The notes below the pieces were generated by a model. It saw only the letters and a program-made list of their open reading frames with translations, did not search any database and was not told where the DNA came from. DNA of 6,012 bases from Acidobacteriota bacterium (GTDB lineage: Bacteria > Acidobacteriota > Terriglobia > Terriglobales > Acidobacteriaceae): the NCBI GenBank assembly GCA_021841795.1, contig JAKCDN010000203.1:1-6012 (forward strand), written 5' to 3'. Shown here one piece after another: positions 1-5,929 of the stretch (positions are counted from its first letter, which is position 1; each line of letters starts with the position of its first letter). The position numbers were made by a program, and so were the translations under genes.

Positions 1-2
1 CC

Positions 3-1817
3 CGCGGCCTGCAGAGCGTCGAACCCTACAGCTTCGACTCGTACTTCGGCGCCCGCGTGCTGCAGAGCAACCTTGGCCAGTCGGGACCGGGTTCAGTGCC
101 CCTCATCGCCTACGTCCTCGGCGGAAAGGGCAACGGCAGTGGAGCGCCTCCGCTCTATCAGCCTCAATATAGAAACTTTGCTCCCCACATCGGCTTTGCC
201 TGGAACCCCGGATTCGATAAGAAGATGGTCATCAATGGCAGCGCTAGCATCAGCTATGATCGCACCGTCATCAACGCCATCCAGGGCGCTCAGGACGTCG
301 ACTCCTATCTCTTCCAGCAGACCAAAGGCAACACGTATGGAACGCAGGGCGACCCCTACGACTCCCTCAAAAACAATGCCCGCCTCGACGCCAACAACCA
401 GATCTCGACCGTGACCCTCACTCCGCCTGCATCACCGCGGCCGCCCTACCAGCCTTTCACCAGTGCGAGTCTCTGCGCCAATTACAATTACTCGCCCTGC
501 GGCCTGCAGGAAGGTCTGGCCTTCAACACCACGATCGATCCCACGCTGCAAACACCCTACAATATCAACTTCAACTTCGGGATCCAGCGCCAGATTCCCT
601 GGGACATGGTCCTCAAGCTCAACTATGTCGGTCACCTCGGACGCAAACTCCTGGCCCAGGAAGACGCCAACCAGGTGCTCGACTTCGTTGATCCGGTTTC
701 GGGCGAACTCTACTCCACTGCCTTTGCCTCGCTGATCACTCAGACCCGGCAAGGTATCGCGCCGCAAAACATGACCGTGCAGCCCTGGTTTGAAAACGTC
801 GTTAGTCCCTCTTTCCAGTCCGCGACCAACTGCGCATTTACCACCAACACCGCTTGCCTCGCGGCAGGCATCAGCGGCTATATCTTCAACGGAGACTTCG
901 GCGACTTTACCCAATCCATCTCGCCCTATGTCCCCGCCAACGTAGGATCGGCGGCCCAGTTCTCTGAGAACACCTTCTTTGATAGCGCAGGTTTCTCAAA
1001 CTACGACGCCCTGCTGCTCGTTCTGCAGAAGAATATGTCGCACGGCATCCACTTTGACTTCAACTACACGTGGTCGCACTCCATCGACAACGTCTCCTTC
1101 TTTGCCAACTCCGCGGGCGATACGGGCATCGGCGGAATCGGTCTGGTGTGCGACGCCATTCGCCCCCGCGAGTGCCGCGCCAGCTCTGACTTCGACTCCC
1201 GCCACTACATCACCTCGGATGCTACCTATGAGCTCCCATTCGGCCGCGGAAGAATGTTTGCTGCGACCGTCCCCCACTGGATGGACGTAATGATCGGCGG
1301 CTGGGATCTGAGCGGTGTCGGTTCATGGCATACAGGCTATCCGTGGTCCGGCGCCTCCAATGCCTTCGTCGCCAGCTACTCCAACGATGCGCCGCCCATC
1401 TTCATTGGCAGCAATCGTGCAGCCATCGCAACCGGCGTCCATAAACTGTCGGGAGGCGGAGTCAGTTCCTTCGCCAACGCTGCACTTGCAGCCTCGCAGT
1501 TTGAAGGCCCTGTCGCATTCCAGATCGGACCTCGCAATAGCTTCCGCGGCCCCGGATTCTTCAACGCCGACCTTGGCCTGGCAAAGGACTTCCCCATCAC
1601 CCCTGAGCGGGTGAGCCTGAAGTTCCGCGCCGATGCCTTCAATGCTTTCAACCACCCCAGCTTCCAGAACCCGCCGGAGAATGCCTTTAATGGCTACGAC
1701 GCGCAGGACTATCAGCGGGGAGCCGGATTCGGCGCGATGTACTTCACCGTAAGCCCATCCGGCAATAACAACTCCGGCGCTCGCGTGGTGCAGCTCTCGC
1801 TCCGCCTGGAGTTCTGA
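3..1817 (+). CDS. TonB-dependent receptor, Oar-like beta-barrel (3' part; 5' end outside window)
   Basis: Outer-membrane beta-barrel transporter that would take up large substrates using TonB energy. The substrate cannot be told from sequence. The frame is open from base 3, so the GTG at 57 is internal and no start lies in the window. 604 residues are visible; the family is usually about 1000-1200, so the carboxypeptidase-like and plug domains are missing upstream. Oar-type landmarks by visible residue: FAPHIGFAWNPG (59-70), YVGHLGRKL (208-216), FNYTWSHSIDN (353-363), YELPFGRG (409-416), then GPRNSFRGPGF and FRADAFNAFNHPSF near the end. The chain ends in LSLRLEF, a C-terminal Phe as expected of a BAM-assembled barrel. 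Its only cysteines form three C-x7-C pairs (158/166, 277/285, 383/391), probably in extracellular loops. It converges on rsfS and stops 28 bp before a shared terminator. Family assignment is firm; substrate is unknown. Confidence 0.95.
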   Translation, partial: RGLQSVEPYSFDSYFGARVLQSNLGQSGPGSVPLIAYVLGGKGNGSGAPPLYQPQYRNFAPHIGFAWNPGFDKKMVINGSASISYDRTVINAIQGAQDVDSYLFQQTKGNTYGTQGDPYDSLKNNARLDANNQISTVTLTPPASPRPPYQPFTSASLCANYNYSPCGLQEGLAFNTTIDPTLQTPYNINFNFGIQRQIPWDMVLKLNYVGHLGRKLLAQEDANQVLDFVDPVSGELYSTAFASLITQTRQGIAPQNMTVQPWFENVVSPSFQSATNCAFTTNTACLAAGISGYIFNGDFGDFTQSISPYVPANVGSAAQFSENTFFDSAGFSNYDALLLVLQKNMSHGIHFDFNYTWSHSIDNVSFFANSAGDTGIGGIGLVCDAIRPRECRASSDFDSRHYITSDATYELPFGRGRMFAATVPHWMDVMIGGWDLSGVGSWHTGYPWSGASNAFVASYSNDAPPIFIGSNRAAIATGVHKLSGGGVSSFANAALAASQFEGPVAFQIGPRNSFRGPGFFNADLGLAKDFPITPERVSLKFRADAFNAFNHPSFQNPPENAFNGYDAQDYQRGAGFGAMYFTVSPSGNNNSGARVVQLSLRLEF

Positions 1818-1845
1818 CCCGGCTCTCAATTCAAATCAGAATCAC

Positions 1846-1877
1846 AAAAATGGGACCGCCTCGGCGGTCCCATTTTT
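1846..1877. terminator. Bidirectional intrinsic terminator between convergent genes
   Basis: Perfect inverted repeat with 15-nt arms (1846-1860 and 1863-1877) around TC. The GC core is GGGACCGC, a CTCG tetraloop and GCGGTCCC. It is flanked by five A's on the left and five T's on the right, so both strands give a GC hairpin followed by a U-tract. It lies 28 bp after the receptor stop and about 51 bp beyond the rsfS stop, so it can serve both. Confidence 0.93.
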
Positions 1878-1928
1878 GTCCTCTCGGTTAAAACCAATAC
1901 TCTATCCGCCGAAATCCGTTCCCGGAAA

Positions 1929-2549
1929 TCAGCGCGTGCTTTTCTTCTTTGCCACTGAACCGCCCTTCACGGACCGTGTAGCTCTCGCGGTCTTCCGCGG
2001 CGGCGCAACTTTCTTTGCCGCTTTCTTGATAGACTCCGTTCCCGCGCCTGGCTTCTTCGCCTTTGCCTTCGCAGCCGGCTTCGCTGCCGAGGCCCGCACT
2101 CGAACTGCCGCCTTCTCTCGTGCCGCGCGTGTCTTGTCGGCAAGCGCCGTCTTCAACTCCGCGTCGAACTCATCGGGCGTCAGCGGGCGCGCTGACTTGC
2201 GCAGCCGCTCGATGTCGTAAAAGGCCCGCCGCTCCGCCAGAAATACGTGCACCACAAAGTCCACGTAGTCCAGCAAAATCCATTCGCCGTTCCGGCGGCC
2301 TTCCACAGCCTGGGCGTATGCGCCGAACTCCCGCTTCAGGCGCAGCTCAATCTCGTCGGCAATGGCGACAGCTTGACGATCGTTACTGGCCGAAGTCACC
2401 AGAAAGAAGTCGCTCAAGCCCGAGTCCGCGGGATCAAGTTCCAGAATGCGCGTGTCGACGCCTTTTTTATCTTCGCAAGCCGCGGCTGCGGCTTGAACCA
2501 TCTTCCGTGTTAGCTTCTGCGCTGGGGTCAGTTTCATGCGGTCGTGCAT
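1929..2549 (-). CDS. rsfS: Ribosomal silencing factor RsfS with basic C-terminal extension
   Basis: RsfS (RsfA/YbeB/Iojap family) binds ribosomal protein uL14 and blocks joining of the 30S and 50S subunits, lowering translation when nutrients run short. With the ATG at 2549 the protein has 206 residues. Residues about 12-118 are the family core: ILELDPADSGLSDFFLVTSA, then ND-RQAVAIADEI, VEGRRNGEWILLDYVDFVVHV and the FYDIERL end. Family members are usually about 105-130 residues. Here about 88 more follow, rich in Lys, Ala and Arg with few acidic residues, resembling a histone-H1-like tail. Start: GGAG lies 1 nt before the ATG at 2549 and 13 nt before the ATG at 2537, so neither spacing is ideal and the true start may be 2537 (202 aa). 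A TTG at 2591 has no ribosome site. It follows nadD after 124 bp, probably cotranscribed. Confidence 0.93.
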   Translation of the reverse strand: MHDRMKLTPAQKLTRKMVQAAAAACEDKKGVDTRILELDPADSGLSDFFLVTSASNDRQAVAIADEIELRLKREFGAYAQAVEGRRNGEWILLDYVDFVVHVFLAERRAFYDIERLRKSARPLTPDEFDAELKTALADKTRAAREKAAVRVRASAAKPAAKAKAKKPGAGTESIKKAAKKVAPPRKTARATRSVKGGSVAKKKSTR

Positions 2550-2673
2550 TCTCCAGCTTTTATCGTAGCTGTCCGGTTCGGCGGCGGGCAAGAAGGAAGA
2601 ACGAAAGTTGGCCCATCCGTACCTGCGCCGCCCATCCTACCCGCTCGCTCTCCCGCAAGTTGCAGACAGCATC

Positions 2674-3495
2674 CTACGCGCGATAAAGCTCGTGGCGGAC
2701 AATATAGTCGCGAACCGCCGCGGGCAATCGATTGCCTCCGGCAGCCGCATCGTCCGCGGCCGACTCAAGCTGTGCGCGAATCTCTGAGGCGCTGATCTCC
2801 ACGTGCAATCCGGCCAGCACGTGCACTGTCGCTCGGTCCCCGGCTTCACTCCGCAGGGAAAAACCGCGCACCGCAACCCCTGCCGCACATCTCTCCGCTT
2901 CGGGCGCCGGCTCAAACACCAGGCCGGGTGGCAGCGCCTCCTGCAGACCCTCAAGCGCCTGCCCGGGACGCGCCGCCACAATCAACTGGGCTACAAATGG
3001 AATCTCTGCGGCGCGCCGCCAGTGGCGCAGTCCCATAAACGAGTCCGCACCCATCAGGCAAAAAAGCGCGCTTCCCGGCGCAAGCTGCCCGCGCAGGCCT
3101 TCCAGCGTCTCAATCGTATAGTTGGGCGCCATGCGCAGCCGGGAACCGGCGCCTTCTATCCAGCCTCCTGCGTCACGCGATTCCTGCTCGGCAGGCGGTT
3201 TGGGAGCATCGATGCGAGAAACCTCAAACCCTGGCTCGCCTGCGATCGCAAGCCGCGTCATCTCCACTCTGTCTTCAAAGCTTGCGCAGGCGCCGTCCCG
3301 CTTCAGTGGCTGCATCCCTACGGGAGCAAACAGCACCGTATCCAGCGCGAACGCCGTTCTCGCCGCGCGCGCCACTGCCAGATGACCCAGGTGCGGCGGA
3401 TCGAAACTGCCCCCGAAAAATGCCACGCGCGAACCGTGGCGCCACCGCTCCGCCTCCGTTGGGGCCGTGCCGGCATCGCGCTGCAGCAGCTTCAT
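2674..3495 (-). CDS. nadD: Nicotinate-nucleotide adenylyltransferase
   Basis: Cytoplasmic enzyme that transfers AMP from ATP to nicotinate mononucleotide, giving deamido-NAD, the penultimate step of NAD synthesis. Residues 28-38 are the nucleotidyltransferase signature GGSFDPPHLGH. LFAPVGMQPLK (55-65), YTIETL (126-131), CLMGADSF (146-153) and ISASEIR (234-240, the usual ISxTxIR motif) follow in family order. The end, LPAAVRDYIVRHELY, is also typical. The ATG at 3495 has AGGA 7 nt upstream, which supports this start. At 273 residues it is longer than the common 190-220. The extra length is an N-terminal stretch of about 20, a Pro/Gly-rich insert at about 97-123, and a stretch before ISASEIR; catalytic motifs are intact. 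It leads rsfS on the same strand, a widespread pairing, and is divergent from the VKOR gene. Confidence 0.95.
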   Translation of the reverse strand: MKLLQRDAGTAPTEAERWRHGSRVAFFGGSFDPPHLGHLAVARAARTAFALDTVLFAPVGMQPLKRDGACASFEDRVEMTRLAIAGEPGFEVSRIDAPKPPAEQESRDAGGWIEGAGSRLRMAPNYTIETLEGLRGQLAPGSALFCLMGADSFMGLRHWRRAAEIPFVAQLIVAARPGQALEGLQEALPPGLVFEPAPEAERCAAGVAVRGFSLRSEAGDRATVHVLAGLHVEISASEIRAQLESAADDAAAGGNRLPAAVRDYIVRHELYRA

Positions 3496-3569
3496 GGCTC
3501 CATCCTACAGCCTCTGCGGCTCCGCTCGGCCGCGCCGCTGTCTGTTCTTCCGGCAGCCAGTCCTCGGTT

Positions 3570-3575
3570 TAGAAT
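3570..3575 (+). promoter_or_regulatory. Possible -10 element for the VKOR gene
   Basis: TAGAAT matches five of six bases of the sigma-70 -10 consensus in the 115-bp divergent region between nadD and the VKOR gene. No convincing -35 box is found 16-18 bp upstream, so this is only a candidate. Transcription would begin near 3582, shortly before AAGGA at 3586-3590. Confidence 0.25.
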
Positions 3576-3610
3576 CAGGGGGGATAAGGATTTCTCTGAT
3601 CCACCTCGCT

Positions 3611-4039
3611 ATGCGCTATCTCATCGTAATTCTCGCCCTGGCCGGCATCGTTGTGTCTTCGTTAGCCCTGCCCCTTCATTACTCCACCACGACTGCGCCC
3701 TGTGACATCAATGCCCACTGGGATTGCGGCATCGTGAACCGCAGCAGCTTTTCTGTGATTGCCCACATCCCCGTCGCCATCCTGGGCATCGCTGGATACC
3801 TTGGGCTCGGCTGCCTCGGCTTTGCCCGCTGGCGCTTCGCAACCTTCCTGGCGGCATCTCTCGGATTTCTCTTTGCCTTTCGCCTTTCCATGATTGAGCA
3901 ATATGGCCTCGGCGTCTGGTGTCTCTATTGCGCCATCTCGCAGGCAATTATTGCCCTGATCCTCTTGCTCAGCCTGGCCTGGTTCGCCGCCGAGTACCTC
4001 TCGCTCCGGCGTCTTGCAAAGGCAGCCCGGGCGCTCTAG
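3611..4039 (+). CDS. Vitamin K epoxide reductase (VKOR) family membrane protein
   Basis: Bacterial VKOR homologues sit in the inner membrane. They pass electrons from periplasmic thioredoxin-like proteins (DsbA type) to quinone and so drive disulfide formation, in place of DsbB. The 142-residue protein has four hydrophobic helices, roughly at 3-22, 48-70, 76-95 and 104-130. All key residues are present: the loop pair Cys31/Cys39 (CDINAHWDC), the conserved Ser45/Ser46 after it, the family's IPVAILGIAGY stretch, and the active-site CLYC at Cys104/Cys107. No thioredoxin domain is fused and no partner lies next door. Start: the frame is open further upstream, but the ATG at 3611 begins the first helix directly. 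The only purine-rich site, AAGGA (3586-3590), is 20 nt away, so initiation is weakly supported; an in-frame CTG at 3596 would fit that site better. Divergent from nadD. Confidence 0.9.
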   Translation: MRYLIVILALAGIVVSSLALPLHYSTTTAPCDINAHWDCGIVNRSSFSVIAHIPVAILGIAGYLGLGCLGFARWRFATFLAASLGFLFAFRLSMIEQYGLGVWCLYCAISQAIIALILLLSLAWFAAEYLSLRRLAKAARAL

Positions 4040-4151
4040 CTCTCCGTCGTCTTCCACGCTTCCTCGGCCCGGTGTTTAAGAGACGGACGCCGCTCCGCTG
4101 CGTCGGTGCCTCATTCCGCTCCCCATCGGCTTACATATCCGTCTGCCGGGT

Positions 4152-4160
4152 TGATAAACT
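4152..4160 (+). promoter_or_regulatory. Possible extended -10 promoter for the hydrolase gene
   Basis: TG-A-TAAACT resembles an extended -10 element (TGnTATAAT), with four of six bases matching in the hexamer. It ends 12 bp before the ATG at 4173. Transcription from here would start about 6 nt before the ATG, which would explain why no Shine-Dalgarno sequence is seen. There is no clear -35 box. Confidence 0.25.
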
Positions 4161-4172
4161 GAATCTATCGGC

Positions 4173-5456
4173 ATGATCAGGAAATGGTACGCGCGCTGGA
4201 TGTACGCCTGGGAGACGCGGCTCACTACGCGCGACGAAAATCGCGTCGTGAGGCCGCTCGAATGGGGCTTTGAGTGGATCGTCCCATTCCTTCAAGCGCA
4301 CGGCTTCCACTCGGCCATTCCCGGGCCTGAGGTTCAGCGGGACCAGGCCGCCGCTGAAGCGGCTATGGTGCGCATCAATCAGCTCCTCATTGGCCACAGC
4401 AGCTCTTTTTTTGGCTACCAGCGCCCCGCGGACTTCCGCCTTGAGCACCGCTATCCACAGCTATATCCCACCAATGTGCGGCCTGAAACCCTCGCCAGAG
4501 ACGCGGAACTCAAGCAGCAAGCCACCCAGGGTACGCTTGAACGCGCGCAATTCCTCCGCTTTACCTCTCCGGAGCGGACTCCCTATCCGGAAAATGACGC
4601 AGTCAACGCGCGCTGGTATCCGGCCCCCGAGCATAAGGATCCGGCGCGGCCCAAACAGGCCATCGTCGTGCTGCCGCAGTGGAACGCTGACGGGTTCAGC
4701 CACAATGCCCTGTGCGCGCTCTTTAATCGCATGGGAATCTCGGCGCTGCGGCTCTCCAAGCCCTATCACGATATCCGCCGCCCGGCGGAGCTGGAGCGTT
4801 CCGACTACGCCGTCAGCGCCAACATCGGCCGCACCATCTCAGCCTGCCGCCAGGCCGTCGTTGATATTCGTTGCTGTCTCGACTGGCTCGAAGAGCAGGG
4901 CTACGAACACTTTGGCGTTCTCGGCACCAGTCTTGGTTCTTGCTACGCCTACCTTGCCAGCGCGCACGATCCGCGCATCAGGGTCAATGCCTTCAACCAC
5001 GCATCCACCGCCTTTGGCGATGTGGTCTGGACCGGGCAATCTACGCGCCACATCCGCCAGGGGCTTGAAGATGCCGGCCTCACCCAGCAACGTCTGCGTA
5101 CCGTGTGGTCCTCCATCAGTCCCGTCAGTTATTACGATCGCTTCTCCGGCCCTGCCGCGGATGGTGCTTCAAAAAATGCCCTTCTCGTCTACGCCAACTA
5201 CGACCTCACCTTCCCGCGAGAGTACTCTCTCAAGGTAGTCGACGCTTTTCGCGCCTCCGGTGTCCGGCACGAGGTGCGCGTCCTGCCCTGCGGTCACTAC
5301 ACCACCGGCGAATCACCCTACAAATTCATTGATGGCTGGTATATGGGTTCGTTTGTCTACCGCGCATTTAAAGCGCTGCGCGAAACAGGCATGCACAGTC
5401 CCCGTACCGATGCGGAAACCCCGGATCGCGTCGCGGAAGAAGCCCTTACCCGCTGA
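4173..5456 (+). CDS. Alpha/beta hydrolase, possibly ABHD18-like
   Basis: A 427-residue serine hydrolase of the alpha/beta fold. A non-hydrolase N-terminal part (1-160) carries Trp-rich WYARWMYAWE and a long helical stretch. The core starts with the strand QAIVVLPQW (162-170). The nucleophile elbow is GTSLG (251-255, Ser253). Asp344 in YANYDLTFP and His375 in CGHYTTGESP complete a triad in the right order and spacing. LRLSKPYHDIRRP (192-204) before the elbow recalls the ENPYYG-RKP stretch of ABHD18/DUF2048 proteins; this resemblance is from memory. No signal peptide or membrane helix is seen, so it is probably cytoplasmic. Substrate is unknown; an ester or acyl-lipid hydrolase is plausible. 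The ATG at 4173 has no Shine-Dalgarno sequence. A second ATG at 4200 has AGGAA 16 nt upstream, so the start is uncertain by nine codons. It follows VKOR after 133 bp with no terminator seen. Confidence 0.88.
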   Translation: MIRKWYARWMYAWETRLTTRDENRVVRPLEWGFEWIVPFLQAHGFHSAIPGPEVQRDQAAAEAAMVRINQLLIGHSSSFFGYQRPADFRLEHRYPQLYPTNVRPETLARDAELKQQATQGTLERAQFLRFTSPERTPYPENDAVNARWYPAPEHKDPARPKQAIVVLPQWNADGFSHNALCALFNRMGISALRLSKPYHDIRRPAELERSDYAVSANIGRTISACRQAVVDIRCCLDWLEEQGYEHFGVLGTSLGSCYAYLASAHDPRIRVNAFNHASTAFGDVVWTGQSTRHIRQGLEDAGLTQQRLRTVWSSISPVSYYDRFSGPAADGASKNALLVYANYDLTFPREYSLKVVDAFRASGVRHEVRVLPCGHYTTGESPYKFIDGWYMGSFVYRAFKALRETGMHSPRTDAETPDRVAEEALTR

Positions 5457-5567
5457 ATCCCACCCCAGACCCGTCTGCGGTCCCTCGGCAACTCTCGGCT
5501 CAATCCAGTCGCCTGAAGTCAGATATCCAGAGGCATAGCACCCTGCTGTGCAATTCCTGTGGAAGTT

Positions 5568-5589
5568 CCCCAAAGTGGAAAACTTGGGG
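5568..5589. repeat. Dyad CCCCAA-N10-TTGGGG, candidate activator site
   Basis: Perfect 6-bp arms (5568-5573 and 5584-5589) around 10 bp, in an AT-rich stretch. It lies about 100-120 bp upstream of the start expected from the sigma-54-like promoter. That is the usual range for an enhancer-binding activator of the NtrC class. No T-tract follows, so it is unlikely to be a terminator. The role as a binding site is inference. Confidence 0.35.
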
Positions 5590-5663
5590 CAATTAACCGT
5601 GCAACACTTTGCGCAATATCCTCAAGATAAAAAACCAAACTGTTGATTCTAAACAAACTCTGT

Positions 5664-5680
5664 TTGGCACGTAACGTGCC
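5664..5680 (+). promoter_or_regulatory. Sigma-54 (RpoN) -24/-12 promoter candidate
   Basis: The sequence TTGGCACG-TAAC-GTGCC fits the sigma-54 consensus YTGGCACGrNNNTTGCW. The whole -24 block is exact, the invariant GG (5666-5667) and GC (5678-5679) have the right spacing, and three weaker positions differ. Transcription would start near 5691, giving a leader of about 240 nt before the gene at 5930. The same bases form a perfect inverted repeat (5664-5671 and 5675-5682), so a dimeric repressor operator is the alternative reading. Confidence 0.55.
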
Positions 5681-5690
5681 AATAGCTAGG

Positions 5691-5929
5691 TCAAGTACGC
5701 GTGTACGCACTGCGTATTGTCGTCTCTGTTTTCGTTCGGATTTGCGCTTCATCCGGTTTAGCCCTCAGGGCCTTTTCATTCAGACTTGTTGAGTTCTTGC
5801 TCGGGAGTCTGAAAGTGTCGGTTCTTCGGTAAAGACGGTTCAAGCGTAAGTAAAACCAAGAATTGCCCGTCCAGGGCCAAGCCACAGTTCGACCGCCCGC
5901 AAGGGTGAATCCAGGAGGTTTTACACTAC
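5691..5929 (+). promoter_or_regulatory. Long, possibly structured 5' leader with Shine-Dalgarno pairing
   Basis: Possible helices seen by eye: CAGACT with AGTCTG (5781-5786 and 5806-5811); GCCC with GGGC (5865-5868 and 5874-5877); a hairpin CGCCC-GCAA-GGGTG (5894-5907) capped by a GNRA tetraloop; and GTAAAACC with GGTTTTAC (5850-5857 and 5917-5924). The last helix would cover the end of the Shine-Dalgarno sequence. A small GCCC-TCA-GGGC hairpin followed by C and TTTT (5761-5776) could attenuate weakly. I do not recognise a known riboswitch class here. Confidence 0.4.
5913..5918 (+). promoter_or_regulatory. Shine-Dalgarno AGGAGG of the last gene
   Basis: A full-consensus AGGAGG with 11 nt to the ATG at 5930. 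The spacing is a little long but acceptable, and this is the best ribosome site in the window. It fixes the start of the last gene. Confidence 0.85.

Larger units (their letters stand above)
5457..5929. other. 473-bp non-coding regulatory region
   Basis: No credible gene is seen on either strand; open frames here lack family motifs and ribosome sites. The stretch 5551-5660 is about 40% GC by count, well below the neighbouring genes. It holds CCCCAA/TTGGGG (5568-5589), CCAAAC/GTTTGG (5635-5640 and 5662-5667), AAACA/TGTTT (5651-5665), a sigma-54-like promoter (5664-5680), TACGCA-C-TGCGTA (5704-5716), and a long leader reaching the gene at 5930. No clear terminator for the hydrolase was found just after 5456. 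Confidence 0.75.

Noticed and set aside
432..914. 160-codon minus-strand frame inside the receptor
   Set aside because: It lies wholly within the receptor gene, whose family motifs are clear, and has no recognisable domain or start signal.
2550..2591. TTG start at 2591 for a longer RsfS
   Set aside because: No ribosome site precedes it, and the extra 14 residues lie outside the family core; ATGs at 2549 and 2537 are better.
2633..3508. Short repeated CATCCTAC (2633-2640, 2669-2676 and 3500-3507)
   Set aside because: Eight bases at irregular spacing; one copy forms part of the nadD ribosome site and the others have no visible context, so chance is likely.
2803..3705. 300-codon open frame on the plus strand across nadD
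   Set aside because: It is antisense to a well-supported nadD, has low-complexity Arg/Ala/Pro composition, no family motif and no ribosome site; it is an overlap artefact of GC-rich DNA.
4086..4104. GACGC/GCGTC hairpin after the VKOR gene as a terminator
   Set aside because: Only five base pairs with a nine-base loop and no T-tract follows.
5811..5929. Cyclic-di-GMP (GEMM-I) or cobalamin riboswitch in the leader
   Set aside because: A GNRA-capped hairpin is present, but the conserved blocks of GEMM-I (such as the CACGCA and GACGCAAAGCC stretches) and the B12 box are absent.
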